From positions 1-12,954 of the forward strand of contig JABITU010000104.1 in assembly GCA_018668195.1 (NCBI GenBank): a stretch of DNA of 12,954 bases, in the 5' to 3' direction. Shown here piece by piece: positions 1-6,686 of the stretch. The DNA is from Tateyamaria sp. (GTDB taxonomy: Bacteria > Pseudomonadota > Alphaproteobacteria > Rhodobacterales > Rhodobacteraceae). Position 1 is the first letter of the stretch, and every line of letters begins with the position of its first letter. Below the pieces are notes generated by a model. That model did not search any database. It was given only the letters and a program-made list of their open reading frames with translations, and was not told where the DNA came from. The translations under genes were made by a program, and so were the position numbers.

Positions 1-651
1 CAGAAGGCTCATAAGCGCCAAGATAGGCCATGCGCTTCGATCAGGTAAATTGGCACCTGCCGAAAGAGCCAACAAGGCAACAGCACCGGTGGCCGCTGTC
101 AACCGCGTCACAAGAATTACAGGCAGTTCACTGCCTGCTTGGGTCGCGAGGTGCCCAACAGAGAATGCCATCGCAAATCCCCCTGCACCAACCAAGGACC
201 AGCCAATGGCAGCCTTTTGGGAACCTTCGCTTTCGGAATGGTCGGACAACATGCTGACAATAGCGACACCTGTTATCACGCCGCCAACGGCTAGCCACTG
301 ATCCCAAATCACAGGCTGTCCCATCAGAGCGGCCCAACCGATCGACAGAATTGGGTATGAGCCAACAATTGGTGCAACCAAACGTACAGGACCAATTCCG
401 AAAGCCTTATAAAGGCCGATGCAGCCTAAAAGGTAAATTGAGCCGCTTAGGGCACTGAACCCAAAGCTAGTAGGCGTCATCGCCTCCCAATCCCCAAGGG
501 CACCTGAAATTGGGAACAAGACTAGCGATCCAGCCAACATAACTGTCGCAATCGCAGGGAGAATACCGCCACGTTGAGACACAAAGCGGATGCAAATATC
601 GTGGATACCCCATGCACAGGCCGCAATCATTCCTAGGGTTAGTGAAACCAT
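1..651 (-). CDS. EamA/DMT-family transporter, 3' end outside window
   Basis: This open frame reads without a stop from ATG (651-649) to the left edge, giving 217 residues. It begins MVSLTLGMIAACAWG and is strongly hydrophobic, with a series of about seven membrane-spanning stretches. The N-terminal pattern (A-C-A-W-G-I-H-D) and the later L-Y-K-A-F-G-I-G-P-V-R-L-V-A-P segment are typical of drug/metabolite (EamA-type) permeases, which usually have about 280-300 residues and ten helices. The last 70-80 residues therefore lie outside the window. A Shine-Dalgarno AAAGGA (complement of 660-665) sits 8 bases before the start. The gene is divergent from dusA, with a 247-base spacer. The substrate cannot be told; efflux of a metabolite is usual for the family. 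The family call is fairly safe, and the specific role is unknown. Confidence 0.8.
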   Translation of the reverse strand, partial: MVSLTLGMIAACAWGIHDICIRFVSQRGGILPAIATVMLAGSLVLFPISGALGDWEAMTPTSFGFSALSGSIYLLGCIGLYKAFGIGPVRLVAPIVGSYPILSIGWAALMGQPVIWDQWLAVGGVITGVAIVSMLSDHSESEGSQKAAIGWSLVGAGGFAMAFSVGHLATQAGSELPVILVTRLTAATGAVALLALSAGANLPDRSAWPILALMSLL

Positions 652-898
652 CGTTATATTCCTTTGGAAAGATGTTATTAACTTTGGTGCGGTGGCGTTC
701 GCGAGGGGGAGTTAAAGACAAATACTTTATCTTCGCATTTTAATGCAAAGCTATATCGATCCAACTCGAAAGATTGTTCGCTTGGTTTCCATTTGTCTAG
801 AACCAATTTTCTGATAGTTGCACTTTTGAACCAACGCAGTCGGGTCGCGACCTCAGTGCGGCGGATAAAACAATTTGCTTCAGGCACCGGAAAAGCTG
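652..898. promoter_or_regulatory. Divergent intergenic region with 20-bp imperfect palindrome
   Basis: This 247-base spacer between two divergent genes must hold the start signals for both. The clearest structure is at 731-750: CTTcGCATTttAATGCaAAG, in which 8 of the 10 symmetric positions pair (mismatches at 734/747 and at the centre). The perfect core is GCATT-TT-AATGC at 735-746. This is the form expected of an operator for a dimeric regulator, but I cannot assign it to a known regulator. I see no convincing -35/-10 pair, tRNA, riboswitch or small gene here. Confidence 0.35.
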
Positions 899-1924
899 AT
901 GAAAACAAATAAATCCAGCGTCTCGCGCTCTGCACGCCTATCCGTTGCGCCCATGATGGATTGGACGGATCGGCACTGCCGCTATCTGCATCGTCAATTA
1001 AGTGGGCAAGCTTTGCTGTATACTGAGATGGTCACATCCCCCGCACTTGTACGTGGTGGAGCAATGCATTTGTTGGACCATGACGTGGCTGAACACCCTG
1101 TCGCGTTGCAACTTGGCGGTTCTGATCCGGTTGAATTGGCCAAGGCTGCGCGCATGGGGGCAGATGTTGGGTATGACGAGATTAACCTGAATGTTGGTTG
1201 CCCGTCTGATCGTGTTCAATCGGGGACGTTTGGTGCTGTGTTAATGAAACACCCGGCATTGGTTGCCGAATGCGTGGCGGCTATGCGCGCCGAAGTAGAC
1301 GTTGAGGTGACTGTTAAGTGCCGCATTGGTGTTGACGATCAAGATCCTGAGGAGGTCCTTCCTGAGTTTCTAGCGCGGATCGTAGGGGCAGGGTGCGAAC
1401 GTGTGACAATTCATGCGCGCAAGGCGTGGCTAAAAGGCCTGAGCCCGAAGGAAAACCGTGAAGTGCCACCTTTGGATTATGAATTGGTCCACAAGATGAA
1501 GGGGTATTTCCCCAATTTGCATATTTCTGTGAACGGTGGTGTGACATCGCTCGAACAGGCATTTGATTTCTTAGAAAATGGATTGGACGGTGTCATGGTT
1601 GGCCGTGCTGCATATCATCAGGCCAGTGACATCCTAAGCGCAGCGGATCCGATCATCTTTGGTGTCGGCGAGGTAACAACCGCAGAACAAGCCGTACACA
1701 AAATGTTACCCTATATCGAAGCCCATTTGACGGCAGGTGGCCGTCTGAACCAAGTGACCCGTCATATGTTGGGCTTGTTTGCGGGGCGCCCTGGGGCACG
1801 TGGGTGGCGACGTATGCTGTCTGATGATGGCAATAAACCGGGTGCAGGGCCCGAACTGGTTCTGGCGGCGCTCGCGCAAATGGCGCAGACTGCTCTAGAA
1901 GTCGAAGCCGCACAAGCGGGCTAA
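899..1924 (+). CDS. dusA: tRNA-dihydrouridine(20/20a) synthase DusA
   Basis: DusA is an FMN-dependent, cytoplasmic enzyme that uses NADPH to reduce uridines 20/20a in the D-loop of tRNAs. The 341-residue product has the family blocks in order: SVAPMMDWTDRHCRY (from residue 15), YTEMVTSPALVRGG, LQLGGSDP, INLNVGCPSDRV with the expected catalytic Cys101, VKCRIGVDD, IHARKAWLKGLSPKENRE, SVNGGV and DGVMVGRAAY (FMN phosphate region). The C-terminal LGLFAGRPGARGWRR marks the DusA subgroup rather than DusB or DusC. I chose ATG 899, preceded by GGAAAA (889-894). An in-frame TTG at 875 would add eight residues but has no clear ribosome site and extends beyond the usual N-terminus. The next gene starts 15 bases downstream, so the two are probably co-transcribed. 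Confidence 0.95.
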   Translation: MKTNKSSVSRSARLSVAPMMDWTDRHCRYLHRQLSGQALLYTEMVTSPALVRGGAMHLLDHDVAEHPVALQLGGSDPVELAKAARMGADVGYDEINLNVGCPSDRVQSGTFGAVLMKHPALVAECVAAMRAEVDVEVTVKCRIGVDDQDPEEVLPEFLARIVGAGCERVTIHARKAWLKGLSPKENREVPPLDYELVHKMKGYFPNLHISVNGGVTSLEQAFDFLENGLDGVMVGRAAYHQASDILSAADPIIFGVGEVTTAEQAVHKMLPYIEAHLTAGGRLNQVTRHMLGLFAGRPGARGWRRMLSDDGNKPGAGPELVLAALAQMAQTALEVEAAQAG

Positions 1925-1939
1925 CTCAAAGGAAATATC

Positions 1940-2761
1940 ATGCCAGAGACGATGTTGTTGATCCAAATGCTTGTTGTTCTTTTGGTCATTGGTGCCTTTG
2001 CTGGCGTCCTTGCTGGGCTCTTAGGGGTCGGCGGTGGTATCGTTCTTGTGCCTGCATTCTTCTATGCATTTCAGACGCTTGGTTATGATGGTTCGCAATT
2101 GATGCAGATGTGTCTGGCAACCTCATTGGCGACGATAATCGTAACATCCATGCGCTCAGTTCACAGCCACCATAAAAAGGGTGCTGTTGATTGGGATATT
2201 TTGCGCGGCTGGGCTCCTGGTATTGCTTTGGGCGCTGTTGTCGGCATGTTGGTTGTTTCGCACCTGCATTCCACCACTCTGCAAGCGATCTTTGGCGTTC
2301 TGGCGCTGACCGTCGGTGTTTACATGAGCTTTGGACGTGCAGAGTGGCGTCTGGGACAGGCGATGCCAAAAGGGCCGCTGCGGATCGTTTTATCGCCATT
2401 GGTTGGGTTTATGTCTGTATTGATGGGCATAGGTGGGGGCAGCTTTGGCGTGCCGTTGATGAGCCTGTTCAACACGGCTATTCACCGCGCAGTCGCTACG
2501 GCTGCAGGGTTCGGCGTTGTTATTGCCGTGCCTGCAGTAATTGGCTTTCTTTTCGTCGATATGAATATGGATGTACCGCCACTTACCATTGGGGCGGTCA
2601 ATCTGATCGCGTTCGTGATCATCATTGCCATGACGTTGGTCACTGCCCCGTGGGGCGTGAAATTGGCGCATTCGATGGACGCTAAACCCTTGAAGCGCGC
2701 GTTTGGTGTGTTCCTCGTACTGGTCGCGGTAAACATGTTGCGAAAAGCGTTGATGGGGTAA
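1940..2761 (+). CDS. TSUP (TauE/SafE) family permease
   Basis: A 273-residue integral inner-membrane protein of the TauE/SafE/TSUP type. The family includes exporters of sulfite, sulfoacetate and other organosulfur or small anions. Two copies of the diagnostic glycine-rich repeat are visible: GVLAGLLGVGGGIVLVPAF at residues 22-40 and GFMSVLMGIGGGSFGVPLM at 156-174. This internal duplication is typical of the family. Hydrophobic stretches cover most of the chain (about 7-45, 58-72, 90-107, 112-130, 148-175, 187-206, 216-240 and 254-270). A good Shine-Dalgarno AAAGGAAA (1928-1935) precedes ATG 1940. It lies 15 bases after dusA and probably shares its transcript. Its stop codon abuts the stop of the convergent DUF1289 gene with no spacer. 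The substrate cannot be read from the sequence. Confidence 0.9.
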   Translation: MPETMLLIQMLVVLLVIGAFAGVLAGLLGVGGGIVLVPAFFYAFQTLGYDGSQLMQMCLATSLATIIVTSMRSVHSHHKKGAVDWDILRGWAPGIALGAVVGMLVVSHLHSTTLQAIFGVLALTVGVYMSFGRAEWRLGQAMPKGPLRIVLSPLVGFMSVLMGIGGGSFGVPLMSLFNTAIHRAVATAAGFGVVIAVPAVIGFLFVDMNMDVPPLTIGAVNLIAFVIIIAMTLVTAPWGVKLAHSMDAKPLKRAFGVFLVLVAVNMLRKALMG

Positions 2762-3001
2762 CTAACGTTTTAGTCGCGCGGCTCGACCACCGCGCCGCCC
2801 TTTGGGGGTGGATTGGCGGGTCGGCAGCTCTGCCATGATCTCAGAACGCTCATCAGGGTGCATTTTCGACCAGCGGCCAATTTCATCTATGGAACGATTG
2901 CAGCCAGTACACAGCCGTGTTTCGGGGTGCACTACACAGATTTGAATGCACGGGCTTTCAATTTCGTTGCGCCGCCAAACTGGAGGTGGAGGGGTCGTCA
3001 T
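2762..3001 (-). CDS. DUF1289 family protein (four-cysteine)
   Basis: A small 79-residue protein matching the DUF1289 pattern: SPCIQICVVHPETRLCTGC followed by I-x-x-I-x-x-W. The four cysteines (C18, C22, C31, C34; CX3C-X8-CX2C) look like a metal or Fe-S binding site, although the biochemical role of the family is not established to my knowledge. The C-terminal end is very basic (KGRRGGRAARLKR), which might contact nucleic acid; that is inference. The start overlaps the ruvX stop in an ATGA (2998-3001), so translation is likely coupled. It is the last gene of the ccmI-ruvX operon, and its stop lies directly against the TSUP permease stop. Confidence 0.85.
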   Translation of the reverse strand: MTTPPPPVWRRNEIESPCIQICVVHPETRLCTGCNRSIDEIGRWSKMHPDERSEIMAELPTRQSTPKGRRGGRAARLKR

Positions 3002-3474
3002 GATGCCCTCCTCAGGACTTGTAAGCGGTCTAACAGTCCTTGCAGGATAAAGCCCGCTGCGACGTGGTCAATGACCTCAGAGCGGCGTTTGCGGGATGTA
3101 TCGGCCTCGAGCAAAGCACGCTCAGCTGCCACTGTGCTCAGTCGCTCATCCCAAAATGTGATCGGACCTGGCCATAGCTTTTCAAGGTTGCGCGCAAAGG
3201 AACGGGTGGATTGGCACCGCGCCCCTTCTGATCCATCCATGTTGCGCGGAAGTCCAAGGACTAAACCGCAGATCTCTCGCTTTTCAATGACTTCAATCAG
3301 GCGTGCGGCATCTAGTCCGAATTTCTTACGCTTGATTGTTTCCAAAGGAGAAGCAACTCCGAGAAAGGTATCAGAGACGGCCAACCCAATGGTAACGGTT
3401 CCCAAATCCAATCCAATGATCGGGCGCATCGGCTTAAGTGCTGCGCTGAACTCTGTGACGTCTTCCAGTATCAT
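2998..3474 (-). CDS. ruvX: Putative pre-16S rRNA nuclease / Holliday junction resolvase-like YqgF (RuvX)
   Basis: A 158-residue member of the YqgF/RuvX RNase H-fold family, implicated in 16S rRNA 5'-end maturation in E. coli and also described as Holliday junction resolvase-like. Visible motifs: PIIGLDLGTVTIGLAVSD (residues 18-35, first acidic residue D23), LVLGLPRNMDGSEG (71-84), TFWDERLST (106-114, with D109/E110) and a C-terminal DHVAA (D136). These are the acidic positions expected for two-metal catalysis. The N-terminus carries about 15 residues before the fold, which is longer than E. coli YqgF and common in alphaproteobacteria. The ATG overlaps the stop of ccmI and the stop overlaps the start of the DUF1289 gene, both as ATGA, which indicates tight translational coupling within one operon. 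Confidence 0.92.
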   Translation of the reverse strand: MILEDVTEFSAALKPMRPIIGLDLGTVTIGLAVSDTFLGVASPLETIKRKKFGLDAARLIEVIEKREICGLVLGLPRNMDGSEGARCQSTRSFARNLEKLWPGPITFWDERLSTVAAERALLEADTSRKRRSEVIDHVAAGFILQGLLDRLQVLRRAS

Positions 3475-4724
3475 TCGGCCACTCCAGCGCGTTGTGCAGC
3501 TCGTGTGATCAGGTCCAAACTGGACGGATCATCGGCAAACACGGTTTCAGCATTCTTGTAGATAGAAAATGCCTGATCCGTGCGCCCAAGTACACCCAAT
3601 GCACCAATCAACTGCGCCCAATCTTCCGCGGGACCGCCGTCTGTGGCAAGGCGATCAGACAATCCCGATACCATACCTTCGATCATTTGAAGGCGTTCAG
3701 TCCCCGACATTTCAGCTGCAGCTTCGATGTCCGCAGCTGTTGGGCCATTGGTAGGAGGGTCCGGGCGGCCATTGCCGATTGTTGGAATTTGATAGTTTTC
3801 ACCAGCACGTTGCGCCATTTCGGGGATCTGCTCTAGGATGGGCGCAATCCATACCGCGCTTTCGGGGCCAATCTGCAAAAGGCGATCCCAAATGCGAAAT
3901 GCTATGTCAGGCCGCCCAGTTTGTGCCAACATCAGGCCGACATAGTAACGCGCAATGCCATTGTTAGGATCGCGGGTTAGAACAGCGCGGGCGGCTTGTT
4001 CTGCTTCTGGGGACACATATCCACCCGCCGCAAGAACTAACAGATCAGCATAACCAGTAAAATCTTCAACGGTCGCGGTTTCACCTTTCAGCTCAATAAT
4101 GCGCCCCTGTGACTGATAGGCACTTATAAAATGGCCTAAGTTGGATTCGTTTTGCACAAGCAAAGCAAGGCCTTGTATGTCATCAGGGCGTTCAGCAACA
4201 GTGTCCCGTAAGGTTTGGACAAGCTGCAGATAATCCGCATTAAACTCAGCAACTGGGGGTAAATCAGTTAGGCTGGCTTCGGCGCGTGCTTGAGATGGGC
4301 GGGTTTCGCGCAAAGAGTCTGCGAATGCGATGCGATCGGCCAAAGCCAAGTCGCTATAGCCGGGTGCGCCTAGACCTTTAAGCGGCCCAATGCCTTTATA
4401 AAGGGCCAAACTGCCACCAACTAAAACAAGTGCAACGACAGCAGCGACAAGTTTAGGTGCGCCGCGTGTGAAGTCCGTATCGACGGTGCGTTCGGCATCA
4501 GCAGCCAAGATACGACGCGACACTTCGGTGCGCACACGTTTGGCATCGTCTTGCGTCAAAACACCTCGTTCCAGATCGCGATCCACTTCGGCCAACTGAT
4601 CACGGTACACCCGCATATCATAATCACCAGCCCCAGTGGATTGGTCCGCGCGACGCATCAGCGCAATGGCAAACAGCGCTGCAACGACCAAAGCCAATAA
4701 AACCGTAGTAATCCAAAACGCCAT
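3471..4724 (-). CDS. ccmI: c-type cytochrome biogenesis protein CcmI
   Basis: CcmI is the inner-membrane chaperone of System I cytochrome c maturation. It holds apocytochrome c and delivers it to the CcmFH haem ligation complex. The 417-residue product has TM1 at residues 4-23 and the family signature after it (YRDQLAEVDRDLERGVL, 40-56, then a K-R-V-R-T-E-V-S-R-R-I-L helix). A second TM lies at about 91-111, and the remainder is a periplasmic alpha-helical TPR-like region (for example RAVLTRDPNNGIARYYVGL and AQLIGALGVLGRTDQAFSIY). This is the architecture of rhodobacterial CcmI. A Shine-Dalgarno-like AAAGGG lies just upstream of the ATG. It is the first gene of the operon with ruvX and the DUF1289 gene. 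No other ccm gene is in the window, so CcmI is encoded apart from the rest of the Ccm set, at least locally. Confidence 0.9.
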   Translation of the reverse strand: MAFWITTVLLALVVAALFAIALMRRADQSTGAGDYDMRVYRDQLAEVDRDLERGVLTQDDAKRVRTEVSRRILAADAERTVDTDFTRGAPKLVAAVVALVLVGGSLALYKGIGPLKGLGAPGYSDLALADRIAFADSLRETRPSQARAEASLTDLPPVAEFNADYLQLVQTLRDTVAERPDDIQGLALLVQNESNLGHFISAYQSQGRIIELKGETATVEDFTGYADLLVLAAGGYVSPEAEQAARAVLTRDPNNGIARYYVGLMLAQTGRPDIAFRIWDRLLQIGPESAVWIAPILEQIPEMAQRAGENYQIPTIGNGRPDPPTNGPTAADIEAAAEMSGTERLQMIEGMVSGLSDRLATDGGPAEDWAQLIGALGVLGRTDQAFSIYKNAETVFADDPSSLDLITRAAQRAGVAE

Positions 4725-4983
4725 GTGGTCGCCCTTTTGTGGTTATTCGTGGTGTAACTGCGTAGAGGTTTAAAAAAAAGGGGCAATTGGACGCGTGTTG
4801 CAGCAACCCACAGTCATTTGATCGGCGTGTGTTGTAGCCTAATGTCGCGGTGTCGCAAAATTGCAAAAAAGTGCCGCGCAGAGTATCCTCTTTTTTTGTA
4901 TGTCACCCAAAACAAGTTCAAGGTAAGCCACACCTGCGAATCCCGCCAGATGCAACTTTGATCCTTATTCGAAAGCCACGCCC
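4725..4983. promoter_or_regulatory. Divergent ccmI/soxB intergenic region
   Basis: A 259-base spacer that must carry the promoters of the leftward ccmI operon and the rightward sox operon. I see several small symmetries: GTTGC-a-GCAAC at 4797-4807, a direct repeat TGTCGC at 4843-4848 and 4851-4856, and GCAA-aa-TTGC at 4855-4864. The last two overlap and lie just ahead of the candidate sox promoter, a placement that suits an activator or repressor site. A 7-T tract at 4891-4897 is not preceded by a convincing stem. An in-frame ATG at 4900 runs into a stop after eight codons and is not the soxB start. Confidence 0.35.
4861..4889 (+). promoter_or_regulatory. Candidate sigma70-type promoter for sox operon
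   Basis: TTGCAA (4861-4866) and TATCCT (4884-4889) each match the sigma70 consensus at 4 of 6 positions and are separated by the ideal 17 bases. Transcription would start near 4896 and leave an untranslated leader of about 88 bases before soxB. The placement is good, but the hexamers are only moderate, so this is a candidate and not a firm call. Confidence 0.3.
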
Positions 4984-6228
4984 ATGAAACGCTATTCAGC
5001 CTTTGCCATTGCCCGTGAAGCAACCCGCTACCATTCAGGCTGGGAACGCGCGTGGCGGGCACCCGAGCCAAAGACGAAATACGATGCGATCATCATTGGG
5101 GCAGGTGGCCACGGCCTTGCCACGGCCTATTATCTGGGCAAAAATTTTGGCATCACCAATGTCGCCATAATCGAAAAAGGCTGGCTTGGTGGGGGTAACA
5201 CAGGGCGCAATACGACCATCATTCGCTCAAACTACCTTCAAGACCCGTCTGCGGCGATCTATGAGAAATCGCGCTCCTTATATGAGACGATGTCCCAAGA
5301 CCTGAACTACAACGTGATGTTCAGCCCGCGCGGCGTGATCATGCTGGCCCAGACCCATCACGAAGTCCGTGGCTATCAGCGCACAGCACACGCAAATGCC
5401 TTGCAGGGGGTTCCAACAGAATGGATCAACCCACAACGAGTTAAAGAACTCTGCCCGATTATCAACCTTGAGGGGCCTCGTTACCCCGTTTTAGGTGGCT
5501 TATGGCAAGCACGCGGCGGCACGGCCCGTCATGATGCGGTGGCATGGGGCTACGCGCGTGCCTGTTCCGACATGGGTATGGACGTGATCCAGCAATGCGA
5601 AGTCACCAACATCCGCCGCGAAGGTGGCAAGGTGGTTGGCGTCGACACCACCAAAGGCGCAATTGATTGCGATAAACTGGGCATCGTGGTTGCGGGACAT
5701 TCCGGCGATCTGGCCAATATGGCGGGCTTCCGTTTGCCCTTAGAATCCGTGGCCCTACAGGCGTTGGTGTCCGAGCCGATCAAACCGGCAATGGACGTGG
5801 TCATCATGGCCAACACCGTGCACGGCTACCTGTCCCAATCCGACAAGGGCGAAATGGTCATCGGTGGGGGGACAGACGGCTACAACAACTACACCCAACG
5901 CGGATCGTTCCACCATGTTGAGGAAACGGTACGGGCATTGAACGAAACCTTCCCAATGCTCTCACGCCTCAAAATGCTGCGCCAATGGGGCGGGATTGTG
6001 GACGTCACAGGGGACCGCTCCCCGATCCTATCAAAAACTCCTGTGGACGGCGTGTTCATCAACTGCGGTTGGGGGACTGGCGGGTTCAAAGCGATCCCTG
6101 GATCAGGCTGGGCCATGGCCGAACTGATGGCCAAAGGACATTCGCCCCTGACTGACGAGTTCGGCATGGAACGCTTCATCGAGGGCCGCTTTATCGATGA
6201 AAGCGTAGCAGCAGGGGTGGCACACTGA
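4984..6228 (+). CDS. soxB: Sarcosine oxidase beta subunit (heterotetrameric)
   Basis: SoxB is the catalytic flavoprotein subunit of heterotetrameric sarcosine oxidase. It dehydrogenates sarcosine at a non-covalent FAD and passes electrons to a covalent FMN, where O2 is reduced to H2O2. The 414-residue protein opens with the family-typical MKRYSAFAIAREATRYHSGW. A Rossmann FAD motif follows at residues 34-50 (DAIIIGAGGHGLATAYY), then the acidic end of the ADP fold at IIEKGWLGGGNTGRN. The segment GGTARHDAVAWGYARA carries H183, which by position and context is the probable FMN-linking histidine known from the Corynebacterium and Stenotrophomonas enzymes. The C-terminal NCGWGTGGFKAIPGSG (about 358-373) is the usual FAD-contacting end. 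No good Shine-Dalgarno precedes ATG 4984, only GAAAG, but the N-terminus matches the family. First gene of soxBDAG. Confidence 0.96.
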   Translation: MKRYSAFAIAREATRYHSGWERAWRAPEPKTKYDAIIIGAGGHGLATAYYLGKNFGITNVAIIEKGWLGGGNTGRNTTIIRSNYLQDPSAAIYEKSRSLYETMSQDLNYNVMFSPRGVIMLAQTHHEVRGYQRTAHANALQGVPTEWINPQRVKELCPIINLEGPRYPVLGGLWQARGGTARHDAVAWGYARACSDMGMDVIQQCEVTNIRREGGKVVGVDTTKGAIDCDKLGIVVAGHSGDLANMAGFRLPLESVALQALVSEPIKPAMDVVIMANTVHGYLSQSDKGEMVIGGGTDGYNNYTQRGSFHHVEETVRALNETFPMLSRLKMLRQWGGIVDVTGDRSPILSKTPVDGVFINCGWGTGGFKAIPGSGWAMAELMAKGHSPLTDEFGMERFIEGRFIDESVAAGVAH

Positions 6229-6286
6229 TGAACCTAACAAGCCAAACTTTGTGCCTAATTAAGAGAAAACTCAAAGGAGAGCATTC

Positions 6287-6616
6287 ATGCTGATCCTAAA
6301 CTGCCCATGCTGTGGCGTCACTGCAGAAGAAACCGAATTCCACGCAGGCGGTGAGGCGCATCTAAAGCGCTTTGGCCCAGACTCCTCAAAGGAGGATTTC
6401 GAGAACTACATGTTCATGCGTCAAAACCCCAAGGGCGTTCACCTTGAACGCTGGCGTCACAACAACGGTTGCGGAAAATGGTTCCACGCCGCGCGTTGCA
6501 CCATGACCCTCGAAGTATTCGGCACATATTCCGCCCAAACCTATGAGCCGCCAAAAGAGATCTGCGACCTCATCTCGGCCAAACGGCCAGGCTGGTCATG
6601 GGGGGCATTCTCATGA
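6287..6616 (+). CDS. soxD: Sarcosine oxidase delta subunit (zinc-binding)
   Basis: SoxD is the small structural subunit that binds one zinc ion in heterotetrameric sarcosine oxidase. The 109-residue product starts MLILNCPCCGVTAEETEF. C6 and C9 together with H58 and C62 (in RHNNGCGKWF) correspond to the Cys-Cys-His-Cys zinc site of the structurally known enzymes. The conserved LERWRHNNGCGKWFHAARCT block (residues 53-72) and the TYEPP segment near 87 are also typical. A strong Shine-Dalgarno AAAGGAG (6273-6279) lies 7 bases before the ATG. The gap to soxB is 58 bases and is covered by a 21-codon open frame that starts on the soxB stop (see findings). The stop overlaps an ATG in ATGA, which begins a second small open frame leading to soxA. 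Confidence 0.95.
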   Translation: MLILNCPCCGVTAEETEFHAGGEAHLKRFGPDSSKEDFENYMFMRQNPKGVHLERWRHNNGCGKWFHAARCTMTLEVFGTYSAQTYEPPKEICDLISAKRPGWSWGAFS

Positions 6617-6686
6617 CCTTCTTTTTTTCTGAAAATATCCCCGCCGGAGGCCCCCAAGCGCTCTGCACAATCCAAGGCCAAATATC

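Noticed and set aside
30..337. Small frames on both strands at the left edge (75, 83 and 69 codons)
   Set aside because: They are shadows of the leftward EamA-type transporter, whose own frame is open from 651 to the window edge and has a clear ribosome site and membrane helices.
875..898. TTG at 875 as the dusA start
   Set aside because: No clear ribosome site; it adds eight residues before the usual family N-terminus. ATG 899 fits better.
4891..4897. Run of T before soxB as a terminator
   Set aside because: No convincing stem precedes it, and it lies between divergent genes where no terminator is expected.
4900..4926. ATG 4900 as an upstream in-frame soxB start
   Set aside because: It meets a TAA stop after eight codons, before the soxB reading frame.
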